DNA from: a virus
Virus record (IMG/VR): IMGVR_UViG_3300027963_000058
Location: 1-64,000 of that record
Strand: one strand, 5' to 3'
DNA: 64,000 bases
This document shows positions 1 to 7,261 of the stretch, piece after piece; within the stretch, counting starts at the first letter, position 1, and each line of letters starts with the position of its first letter. The notes beneath the pieces are model-generated. The model made no database searches. It was not told the DNA's origin and worked only from the letters and a program-made list of their open reading frames with translations. The position numbers and the translations under genes were made by a program.

Positions 1-308
1 GCTTTTGAGTTGCAATAAAATAATATTTCTCTTGTGAAGTTGTCTGCGCCTAAGCGTTCAATGTCTTGGTTGAGTTCGGTGTTGCTTCCATAGTATAGCT
101 GCCAGTCTGATTCTATTTTGCTTCTGATTTTTTTACGTTTTTTGTTGCCGTTTTTTAATTTCACTACTCTGTACGTTGTCTTACTAAATTTTGCTAGTTT
201 CTTACCGATATACTTCCTACCGGTGGTGTTGTTTGTGATCAGGTATACAAACCCCACACAGTCTTCGGGCAGTTGTTCGATTGTTTTGTTTTCGTAAAGC
301 CATACCAT
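1..308 (-). CDS. GIY-YIG (SegE-like) nuclease, C-terminus beyond window
   Basis: The reverse strand reads from an ATG at 308 through 102 codons with no stop before the window edge, so the C-terminus is missing. Near the N-terminus GFVYLI is followed about a dozen residues later by KYIGKK, the two halves of a GIY-YIG nuclease core. A Lys/Arg-rich stretch and a DWQLYYGS segment follow, where the catalytic Arg and neighbouring helix sit in this fold. The arrangement recalls the SegE-type GIY-YIG endonucleases of T4-like phages. These are usually free-standing homing endonucleases, though some may be housekeeping nucleases. The catalytic C-terminal Glu is outside the window or unassigned. It lies 16 bases downstream of the 325-1188 gene and is probably its last co-transcribed partner. 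No strong ribosome-binding site is close to the start. Confidence 0.72.
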   Translation of the reverse strand, partial: MVWLYENKTIEQLPEDCVGFVYLITNNTTGRKYIGKKLAKFSKTTYRVVKLKNGNKKRKKIRSKIESDWQLYYGSNTELNQDIERLGADNFTREILFYCNSK

Positions 309-324
309 GGACTAGTAGTTATCA

Positions 325-1188
325 TCATCCTTGGCCATTTAAAAAATTTACAAAATCTATGTTTGTGTTTATGGTAGACGGGGCATCCTTGCAATAATGA
401 GATATCAAAATTTGGTCTAATGTCGACAGTTTGATAGGGGCATCTAGTACAGTTGTTGCATGTGTGTTGTAGCCAAGTATATCTATGTAGGATTGATGAT
501 TGGTATACTTAAATCTATACAGCGGATCTTGAAGCAATAACCATCGGTCAAACATATCTAGTCCAGCGTCTGTAACCCACCTATCTATAGATGATAAATT
601 TCTATTATAGATATCTCCTAATGAAATATTAATGTCAAAATTATTGTCAATTTTTTTTGGTCTATCAGTAATATGATTGAGAATTTCTTTAAGCATAAAT
701 TCTCCAAACAAGTTCTTTTCTTGAAATTTTTGTGCTATTTTAGAATTTTTATATATTTCCTGAGTTACAGTACATCCAACAGCTGATTTTCTGCACCAGT
801 TTTTAATCACAGCTGGGTATAATTCTAGATCATATGTAATGCCAATAGACACTATATCTAAGGATTTTTTTAAAAAAAACAATTGATCAAGTCTGTGCGT
901 ACCGATAATCCACGATTGACTACTTTCTGCTGCTAACTCTTTTAATTTTAATATGTCAGAGTCGTTCCATGTTCTGCCATACCATCTGTTAGTATTCTTT
1001 GGGGTCCACGTAACAATATTGCTTGGAAATAAGTTCTTTAATCGTGGATCAACGCTCTGCAATGCCCGACCAGTATCTAAAATTGCACCATCGTATTGAT
1101 TTTCAAATTGACCAGATTTTCCTAGTAGTTGTTGAATAATATCGCCGCAACTCCCTGGAATCCAAAACATACAATATAGATCAGACAT
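325..1188 (-). CDS. Uncharacterised 287-aa protein, possible sulfotransferase/P-loop-like fold
   Basis: The function is not recognised. The N-terminus MFWIPGSCGDIIQQLL resembles a strand followed by a glycine-containing phosphate-binding loop. Further on, an IIGTHR segment and a VSIGITYD strand recall the order seen in sulfotransferase-like P-loop proteins, and in the N-terminal domain of the radical SAM fusion at 40387 (FYPGAGGNRY, LTHCVN). No complete Walker A (GxxxxGK[ST]) is present, so nucleotide or PAPS binding is only a suggestion. The start overlaps the end of the upstream gene by eight bases, which implies translational coupling. Base composition is visibly AT-rich compared with gp46 and gp47 in the same transcript, as if acquired separately. 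It is the third of three unknown genes between gp46 and the GIY-YIG gene. Confidence 0.6.
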   Translation of the reverse strand: MSDLYCMFWIPGSCGDIIQQLLGKSGQFENQYDGAILDTGRALQSVDPRLKNLFPSNIVTWTPKNTNRWYGRTWNDSDILKLKELAAESSQSWIIGTHRLDQLFFLKKSLDIVSIGITYDLELYPAVIKNWCRKSAVGCTVTQEIYKNSKIAQKFQEKNLFGEFMLKEILNHITDRPKKIDNNFDINISLGDIYNRNLSSIDRWVTDAGLDMFDRWLLLQDPLYRFKYTNHQSYIDILGYNTHATTVLDAPIKLSTLDQILISHYCKDAPSTINTNIDFVNFLNGQG

Positions 1189-1687
1189 GATAATCCAAAC
1201 TTAAAAATATCTGTCCTATTCCATGAGTGGAATTTTTAATATTAACGTAATGTTTATGGCAAGCAAGTTGTTGTTTTTTAAACAAATTGATTGCCCAATC
1301 ACATAATGAATCCACAGATATATTAAGTCTATCGTATTTTATACACGAAAGACTAAAAGTTACTATTATTCTTCCATTGGGCACAAGATATTTTTTATAA
1401 TCTGCAATCATTGTTATCAACTCATCAATGGTTTTATATTTGAATTCAACATTATTGATTAATAATACTGTGGGCACTGGTGCATAATACTGGGTATGTA
1501 CGTCTAGTATGCCTTGATAAATTTCTCCTAGACATTTATGAGCGAACACAGGTCCTGGCAATGTATTGTTTATTATAAATTTTTCTTCTAGAAGTAATTT
1601 TTTGTTGTTGTTCTTAGAATTGTACCTATATAGATGCCATCTTGGCCCATAATGAGATTTCAATATTCGTACTTGTGCTTTAGTCAT
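1181..1687 (-). CDS. Uncharacterised 168-aa protein, possible degenerate methyltransferase
   Basis: Not recognised with confidence. The central part (LLINNVEF, a helix, then YLVPNGRIIVTFS) has the strand-helix-strand pattern of the second half of a Rossmann-type SAM methyltransferase. There, an acidic strand is followed by 'L.pgG.lv'. The glycine-rich SAM loop (motif I) is not visible, and 168 aa is short for a whole domain, so this may be a reduced or inactive relative. It overlaps both neighbours by eight bases, with start and stop codons sharing ATGACTAA-type junctions, so the three small genes form a tight translational unit. It is AT-rich like its neighbours. Confidence 0.55.
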   Translation of the reverse strand: MTKAQVRILKSHYGPRWHLYRYNSKNNNKKLLLEEKFIINNTLPGPVFAHKCLGEIYQGILDVHTQYYAPVPTVLLINNVEFKYKTIDELITMIADYKKYLVPNGRIIVTFSLSCIKYDRLNISVDSLCDWAINLFKKQQLACHKHYVNIKNSTHGIGQIFLSLDYHV

Positions 1688-2150
1688 TGATTGGCCAAAT
1701 TACTTGAGTAACTGGATATATAAAATTTCCAGACATGCCACAGTCATCGCTTTGATATTGTTGAATTGACGGAGCCCGATTAATGTGAGCAGACCAATGC
1801 TGGATTAATTTTAAATCTAAATCGGGTTGATCAACATATAATTCTTGATTGTATTCGGTGTATACTAAAAATTTATTTATAGCAAGGTGTAAAAATTTTC
1901 TTGCTTTGGGCAAACACTGTTCTAGCATCCAATCTATATGTTGTATTGAAACAAACTCAAGATGGTTAATTATTAAAGAAATCACGTCGTGAGTGCTGTC
2001 AGGAACTACAGAAGTGATAAAACAATCTTGGATTGAATTTTCTCTGCAGAAATTTGTAATTAACTCCTGATGTGGAAGAGTGCCCGGATTCTGTAGTCGC
2101 CATAGGCTCTTGCACGGCACAACTGGAAGATGTCTTACCCAAGTAATCAT
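1680..2150 (-). CDS. Uncharacterised 156-aa protein
   Basis: No family is recognised. The chain has several aromatic and histidine residues (WVRHLP, HLEFVSIQHIDWMLEQ) and a Cys pair near DDCGMSG, but no motif that points to an activity. The start codon overlaps the stop of gp46 as ATGA, so it is probably translated by ribosomes leaving gp46. With the two genes downstream it forms a compact AT-rich trio that looks like a later insertion behind the recombination genes. It is most likely a real gene because overlap and spacing fit the operon. Any function would be a guess. Confidence 0.55.
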   Translation of the reverse strand: MITWVRHLPVVPCKSLWRLQNPGTLPHQELITNFCRENSIQDCFITSVVPDSTHDVISLIINHLEFVSIQHIDWMLEQCLPKARKFLHLAINKFLVYTEYNQELYVDQPDLDLKLIQHWSAHINRAPSIQQYQSDDCGMSGNFIYPVTQVIWPIND

Positions 2151-3910
2151 GCAATATCTACATCCGTGCTGTAGCTAGTGTAGCCTTTTTCTTTTACCAC
2201 ACGCAGGATATTCTCCACACGTCCAGCCAGCTCATCTCTGTGACTCACGAGCCAGATACTCTTGTGGCGCTCGCGACTCATCTGCTTGAGCAAGGCCAGG
2301 CTGCTTTCCACACCTTGTGTATCCAGACCACTATCAATCATTTCATCAATGAACAACACATTGATCGGTTGATATAGACTTTCAAACACATCACGGAAGG
2401 CCCAGCTCATGCTGAGTATCAATCTGTTGCGCTCACCTCGGCTGAGATTGTCAAAGTCCAGCTCACGACCCAGCTCTTCGATTGAAACAGTGAGATCATT
2501 CTGGAACACCACTGTATGTGGCAGGCCAATACGGTCCAGGTAGTAGGTGAGTCTGGCATTGAGATAGCCAAGATTCTGTTCAATGATCTTCTTACGGATA
2601 AAACTGTCCTTGCTGGTCAGTAGCTTGAGCAAGAAGTCTTGATGTTCTTGTAGTCGAGTAAGATCATTTAAGGCGTCGTAGGTCACAGTCTGTAAGGCCT
2701 GTGCGGCCATTTCTTCAATCTGTTCTGAATACGGATCAGCTTCAACTCGCTTGCTGTCTATCTGTTGTTGCAAATTGCTGAGTGTGCTACGATGTTTGAT
2801 AGCATCCTCTTCATGATCGTAGAACATCCGGGGTGGTTTACCTAACACGCCCAGGGAGGTGTGGGCAGTCTCAAGTTCTGATAAGAGCTGTGTATATTCT
2901 TGGCACGCCGCTCTTGCTGAATCCAGATCCGTCTGCTTTGCCGCCAAAACTTGTTGGTGCTTAGTGTCGTGGAAGGCCTGTCCGCACGTGTGACATTCAT
3001 GGTTTTCAAGCGTTTGGATTTCTTTGGATAGTTTGGAAATCGACTTCTCTTCGCGACCAATGTCAAGTTTTGTTCGGCTAATCTGGCCAGCCAGTTCATT
3101 GATGTCCTTGCGTTTTTGGTCCCACGTCTTGTGTTCCTTGTGGGCCGCGATCTCGGAGTCAATGTCAATTTCTTGTAACGCCGCAAGGGCCTTCTCAAGT
3201 TCCTGTATATCTTCTGCATGTTTGGTCGTCCATAAGGTCTGTCTACGCTTCAAGGCCGTGATCTGTTCTTCGATGCGCCCGTTGGCATCCTGCACAGCAC
3301 GGATACGGAATTCTTCTTGTGTGATTGCGTCTTTGGTCTGTCGGTTCAGTTCCTTGATCCTATCCGCACGTTCACTCAGCATGGTGATGCCTAGTAGCTG
3401 TTCGATGATGGTTCTTTGATCATTGGCCTTTAAACTCAAGAACGGTTCAGTGTAGGTATTTAATGCCAAGATATGCTTGAACATGTCGTGACTAAGGCCC
3501 AAGGTCTGTTCTATGGCTTCCTGTGTTTCTCTACTATCACCTTGCGCATTGTCTGTGGCGGCCTGTTCTTGGTTGTTCACAAAGAATCGCAACACATTGG
3601 GTTTACGACCACGTTCGATCCTGTACTGTTGCGAACCCACAACAAAATCCAAACTGACCAGCATGTTCTTGCCATTGGTCTTGTTTACTAGATTGTCTTT
3701 TCTTATGTTGCTGAGTGCTTGTCCGTATAGGCTGTAGCTAAGAGCATTGATGATCGTGGTCTTGCCTGTACCATTTCTAGATCCGTCGCCACCAAGGTCT
3801 AGGTTTTCACCCAGCACCAGGGTCAAGTCGCGTCGATCAAAGTCAATGCCTTGTGTGGCAGCACCCACGCTCATGAAGTTTCGTACTGTGAGATTTTTTA
3901 TTTGTATCAT
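2147..3910 (-). CDS. 46: Recombination endonuclease subunit gp46 (Rad50/SbcC-like ATPase)
   Basis: This is the SMC-like ATPase of the phage Mre11-Rad50-type complex, which resects DNA ends in recombination-dependent replication and host DNA breakdown. Walker A is at residues 43-51 (GSRNGTGKT). A long charged coiled coil of about residues 170-430 is interrupted near residue 305 by a zinc-hook CHTCG (CxxC). The ABC signature is LSRGERNRL, and Walker B is LFIDEMID near the C-terminus, followed by a WLVSHRDE switch-His segment. The length (587 aa) is close to T4 gp46 (560 aa). The partner nuclease gp47 lies upstream but, unusually, a radical SAM gene separates the two. The opposite-strand open frames inside this gene are shadows. 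Confidence 0.95.
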   Translation of the reverse strand: MIQIKNLTVRNFMSVGAATQGIDFDRRDLTLVLGENLDLGGDGSRNGTGKTTIINALSYSLYGQALSNIRKDNLVNKTNGKNMLVSLDFVVGSQQYRIERGRKPNVLRFFVNNQEQAATDNAQGDSRETQEAIEQTLGLSHDMFKHILALNTYTEPFLSLKANDQRTIIEQLLGITMLSERADRIKELNRQTKDAITQEEFRIRAVQDANGRIEEQITALKRRQTLWTTKHAEDIQELEKALAALQEIDIDSEIAAHKEHKTWDQKRKDINELAGQISRTKLDIGREEKSISKLSKEIQTLENHECHTCGQAFHDTKHQQVLAAKQTDLDSARAACQEYTQLLSELETAHTSLGVLGKPPRMFYDHEEDAIKHRSTLSNLQQQIDSKRVEADPYSEQIEEMAAQALQTVTYDALNDLTRLQEHQDFLLKLLTSKDSFIRKKIIEQNLGYLNARLTYYLDRIGLPHTVVFQNDLTVSIEELGRELDFDNLSRGERNRLILSMSWAFRDVFESLYQPINVLFIDEMIDSGLDTQGVESSLALLKQMSRERHKSIWLVSHRDELAGRVENILRVVKEKGYTSYSTDVDIA

Positions 3911-3919
3911 TATTTTTTA

Positions 3920-5215
3920 TTATACACTAAAGTCCTGGTCTAGCCAACCAAATTGAGTTCGCCAGTTGGTTTTTCTTCTTACATCCAACTGGTCAAGATA
4001 AGTTTTTAAATTTTCAATATAGATATTATCTCTAATAGAATTCTTTTGTTTATTGGCAATTCCTTCCATGGCAAGAAACCGTCCTTGTTGAATAGAATTA
4101 TTTTTTGGCATTAGCTGTAATATTTTTTCAAAATCGTTGTCAAATACTCCAGATCCAAATATGTACGGATTATCCTGTTGCCCAGATGTATTAAAACTAT
4201 GAATAATTGGTTCTGATTGCCACCGACCTGCAACCTTTGTTTGTTGAGTATTCCAATGATTGATTTTTTCTAATAAAGTTGGCAGGCCCTTAATCGTCAG
4301 CGCAGATATTGCACTGTTAATACTTAAAGATATCCATGGCCGATCAATACAGTATTCAAAATTTTGTAACCATGTTTCAAGATTTAGTCCATACCGCACA
4401 TATTCTTGTTCGGGTCCCCAACAATCTAAACTAGCAGTTAGTTGTAATTGCCATATTTTATTTCTTAACACCAATCTTTCAAATTGATGTATATATTTTT
4501 TAAATCGTTCATGCGGAATATTGAGATTAGATATAATACTAAATGTTAAATCTGGATTTCCGTGTGTGTTCCAAAAGTCAATACTATCGTCTAGTTCTTT
4601 AAGTAAAAACGGCTCTCCTCCTAGTATATGATAGCGTTGAATCACCTGGTAACGATTATCGGTTGAAAGATAATTCCAAAAATCGTTGACCATACGATCG
4701 TAATTTGAATTAAATTGCGATAAACGAACACTATATTCTGTGGCGTCGTTGCCAAAAGATTCGTCAAATTTTCTATTTTCTTCCTCCCACAAGCTACTGT
4801 GATGAGGTCCGCAGTACACACAGGCCATGTTACAGGTATTTTTAAAATATACCTCGACAATAGTTGGGGTAATTGAAGTTTCTTTTGAATTTGTAAGCAG
4901 TTCGGGTGGCACCAACTTTACATTTTCTTGTTGGTACAAGTTAAACTGCCGATCGCTATACCCACCAGATTCTTCAACACTCTGGCAATATTGACAACCG
5001 TCGGCTGGCCACTGTCCGTTCAACATAACAGTTCTTGCAGCAACCTTATCTGGCAAATTATGAAATTGATCAAAATTATCAGGATCAATTGCAAATTTTT
5101 TTGTTCTATGACAGGATGCTGTAGAACCACTGTTAAAATATATAGTACTCCAGGACCATTTTAATAAACAGGCAGTATCTGTTTGTATAGGAAAAATAGG
5201 ATATTTTGCGGGCAT
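3920..5215 (-). CDS. Radical SAM protein with N-terminal Cys-rich (twitch-like) domain, inserted between gp47 and gp46
   Basis: The radical SAM CX3CX2C motif is CNMACVYC (C128, C132, C135), preceded by the strand VEVYF and followed downstream by a GGEPF SAM-binding motif. The first 110 residues carry C16, C35, C74 and C77 in the pattern 'CxxKW..SCHR..CxYC..E..G.SDRQ'. The radical SAM genes at 40387 and 44429 share this pattern, which suggests an auxiliary Fe-S site ahead of the core, as in N-twitch radical SAM proteins. The substrate is unknown. The start ATG is four bases from the gp47 stop, and the stop is nine bases before gp46, so it sits exactly in the recombination operon. It is markedly AT-richer: the line at 4081 has 16 G/C of 60, against 25 of 60 at 2581 in gp46. 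This supports a recent insertion. Confidence 0.88.
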   Translation of the reverse strand: MPAKYPIFPIQTDTACLLKWSWSTIYFNSGSTASCHRTKKFAIDPDNFDQFHNLPDKVAARTVMLNGQWPADGCQYCQSVEESGGYSDRQFNLYQQENVKLVPPELLTNSKETSITPTIVEVYFKNTCNMACVYCGPHHSSLWEEENRKFDESFGNDATEYSVRLSQFNSNYDRMVNDFWNYLSTDNRYQVIQRYHILGGEPFLLKELDDSIDFWNTHGNPDLTFSIISNLNIPHERFKKYIHQFERLVLRNKIWQLQLTASLDCWGPEQEYVRYGLNLETWLQNFEYCIDRPWISLSINSAISALTIKGLPTLLEKINHWNTQQTKVAGRWQSEPIIHSFNTSGQQDNPYIFGSGVFDNDFEKILQLMPKNNSIQQGRFLAMEGIANKQKNSIRDNIYIENLKTYLDQLDVRRKTNWRTQFGWLDQDFSV

Positions 5216-5219
5216 TGAT

Positions 5220-6236
5220 TTATAAATTCTGATATATTTTTAACAGTAATTTTGGATCGTAGAATTCGCTTTCAATATTGGTCAGCTGATCTGTGACAAT
5301 CTGATCCACGCTTTCAAACTTGATTTCACCGGGTGCCATGTCGGCATCTACCGCTGTGCTCTTGACCGGTATCAAGGCCATCTCTCTTAGATTGTAATCC
5401 TTTACAAATGTGTCCTTGATAAAATTGGCTTCTTCGTAGCTGATGTCAATGTCTAACTCTACACGCACATGCATATTGGCTGCTAATAGTTCAGAGGCAC
5501 TGTCGATCACCCGGCTCAATTTCAAGACACGATACAAGGGTTGACCTGGCCAGCTAAAATACTGATCGGCCTGTCCCCACTCTTTGACCATCATGCCACG
5601 ATTGCTGTCGCCGGCATCAGCAAAGTTGTGTGGAAAACAGTTGCCAATATAGTTCACGTTTCGCTTGCTTTGTCTCAAGTGGAAGTGTCCAGAGTACACA
5701 CTTTCGATTCCACCAAACGCATCCACACGGATCTCGCCGTGGTCGGGCATTTCTACCATGGCATTCATTTTAAAATGTGGTAATTCAAAATGTCCAAACA
5801 TGTACTTGGCCGTCATCTTGGGTATGCGTTTGTGATCATCACCAACCAGCCAAGGAGCAATAATGACATCGTCCTTTTGAAACCAGTCGTTCACAATGAC
5901 TATGTTGGGCAAGTGTTTGGCCCACTCGGCTCCGTGTATGTCTCGCTTGTCGCGATAGTATAGATCGTGATTGCCCGGAATAAAATAAAACTGATCAAAG
6001 GCCGCTGATAGTTTTTCCAGGGCCTGCAGGCTAAACTGCAAGGTCTGCAGGTTGATTGATGCACGATGATTGTGCCAATCGCCCAGGAACATACCGGTTT
6101 CGCAACCTTGCGCTTTGGCAGTGGCAATAAACCAATCAACAAATGCTTCACAATCTCTATTGTGGACCAGGCTGTTGCTTTTTAGTCCCCAATGTATGTC
6201 AGTACAGATAGCTGCTTTACGAAATAGATTTGTCAT
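5220..6236 (-). CDS. 47: Recombination endonuclease subunit gp47 (Mre11/SbcD-like)
   Basis: This is the metallophosphoesterase nuclease that works with the gp46 ATPase in DNA end processing. The metal-binding motifs appear in order: CTDIHWG (D13, H15), LGDWH (residues 51-55), PGNHD (87-91), then FGHFE and SGHFHLR, which supply the later histidines. The length of 338 aa matches T4 gp47 (339 aa). It begins 12 bases after the gp55 stop, inside one minus-strand operon led by the late sigma factor gene. Its downstream neighbour is the inserted radical SAM gene instead of gp46. Assignment is firm from the motif series plus the nearby Rad50-like partner. Confidence 0.95.
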   Translation of the reverse strand: MTNLFRKAAICTDIHWGLKSNSLVHNRDCEAFVDWFIATAKAQGCETGMFLGDWHNHRASINLQTLQFSLQALEKLSAAFDQFYFIPGNHDLYYRDKRDIHGAEWAKHLPNIVIVNDWFQKDDVIIAPWLVGDDHKRIPKMTAKYMFGHFELPHFKMNAMVEMPDHGEIRVDAFGGIESVYSGHFHLRQSKRNVNYIGNCFPHNFADAGDSNRGMMVKEWGQADQYFSWPGQPLYRVLKLSRVIDSASELLAANMHVRVELDIDISYEEANFIKDTFVKDYNLREMALIPVKSTAVDADMAPGEIKFESVDQIVTDQLTNIESEFYDPKLLLKIYQNL

Positions 6237-6248
6237 CTAGCTAGTATA

Positions 6249-7148
6249 CTACTCCTCGTTGGATATTACGACCTCTCCGGCAACATGATCTGGGTTACGT
6301 CGTCCAGCATTTTGTCTAGTCCAGCTAGGATTGAGCCCGTTCATTTCTAGTATGTCATCACGTATGTTTTGATTTTTCTTTTCCAGATTCAAGATCCTAG
6401 TAAAGCTATTGGTGATAGCGGCAGTATAATATGCAAAAGGGTTCTGCGATTTTGATTCGTCAAACTGCAGGCCAATTTGGCTAAGCTGTAGTAGGGCTTG
6501 TCCCCGCATTTCTTCATTGTAGGTGTATCCTCTCCAGTTGCTTCGTGTGGCATAGCGTTCGCACAGCTTCATGAACATGGTAGCCAGCTTACGAGTCATT
6601 TTACCATGATCCTTGCTGAACTCACCGTATTCTAGATCGCCCTTCCAGTGGCTCTTGCCCACCAAGAACGGTTCTTTGTTATCGTCCAATCGGTAGTGAT
6701 AAAACGGAGGAAAGTTCAATCTCACATGAACTGGACTTAGTATAGGTTCTTCGATCAGTTCAGCTAACGGATCTTCGGGTTCGAGCTCCAGCTCAAATAT
6801 CTCGTCGATCTTTTTCTTTTTGGTAGCACTTTTAGGTATCTTTTTGGGTGCCATGGGTATGTGTTCCCAACAAGTGATGCGGAACACTAGATCTGTATTA
6901 GGTATCCGTACAGGGTCCACCACTTGCCCAGTTTCTCGCTTGACACGGTCAGCCCTGTTGCGTCTGGCTTCGGCCACTGTGCGTTGATTTATTTTTAACA
7001 CAGTGGGCAGGATAATGTCATACTGATGATCCAGAACCGGATCACGATAGGCGCAATAGCTGTTTTTACTTAGATGTATTTCTTTCAAGATATCTCTGTT
7101 GTTGAGATAGTTGACTTTTGCTGGGGTTTTTGGTATGGTTGTGGCCAC
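6249..7148 (-). CDS. 55: gp55-like sigma factor for late transcription, N-terminally extended
   Basis: The C-terminal third contains WRGYTYNEEMRGQALL, then FDESKSQNPFAYYTAAI and a basic helix LEKKNQNIRDD. This is the sigma-2-like core of T4 gp55, which directs host RNA polymerase to TATAAATA late promoters with the sliding clamp. The protein is 299 aa, against 185 aa for T4 gp55. The extra N-terminal ~190 residues include a Lys-rich then Glu-rich stretch (KKKKIDEIFELELEPEDP) of unknown role. The start is taken as GTG at 7148 because AAGGAG lies eight bases upstream. It is the first gene of the minus-strand operon and is divergent from the virion block it should control. ATAAATA motifs upstream of 7262, 16582 and 34680 fit this role. 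Confidence 0.82.
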   Translation of the reverse strand: MATTIPKTPAKVNYLNNRDILKEIHLSKNSYCAYRDPVLDHQYDIILPTVLKINQRTVAEARRNRADRVKRETGQVVDPVRIPNTDLVFRITCWEHIPMAPKKIPKSATKKKKIDEIFELELEPEDPLAELIEEPILSPVHVRLNFPPFYHYRLDDNKEPFLVGKSHWKGDLEYGEFSKDHGKMTRKLATMFMKLCERYATRSNWRGYTYNEEMRGQALLQLSQIGLQFDESKSQNPFAYYTAAITNSFTRILNLEKKNQNIRDDILEMNGLNPSWTRQNAGRRNPDHVAGEVVISNEE

Positions 7149-7173
7149 TAGTGAATCTCCTTGATGTGTATTT

Positions 7174-7201
7174 ATTTTACAACACTTTTGGCATTTGTCA
7201 A
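7174..7201 (-). promoter_or_regulatory. Sigma-70-like promoter for the gp55-gp47-gp46 operon
   Basis: On the minus strand, TTGACA (7196-7201) and TAAAAT (7174-7179) are separated by 16 bases. This lies about 25 bases upstream of the GTG start of gp55. The -35 box is a perfect consensus. It fits early or middle transcription by host polymerase. Prediction from sequence only. Confidence 0.55.
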
Positions 7202-7235
7202 CCTCTATATCATTATATAGGTGGTTTATTTTTGC

Positions 7236-7243
7236 GATAAATA
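7236..7243 (+). promoter_or_regulatory. Late-promoter-like box GATAAATA
   Basis: GATAAATA differs from the T4 late consensus TATAAATA at one base and lies 18 bases before the first virion gene. It is flanked by a 5-bp inverted repeat (CGATA/TATCG). AGGA follows before the ATG and serves as the ribosome-binding site. The same ATAAATA core recurs before 16582 and 34680. Confidence 0.55.
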
Positions 7244-7261
7244 TCGTATAGGAAAAATATT

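Noticed and set aside
2842-3956. Several open frames of 60-130 codons overlapping gp46 on both strands
   Set aside because: They lie wholly or mostly over a firmly assigned gene, have biased composition mirroring it, and no ribosome-binding sites or recognisable proteins.
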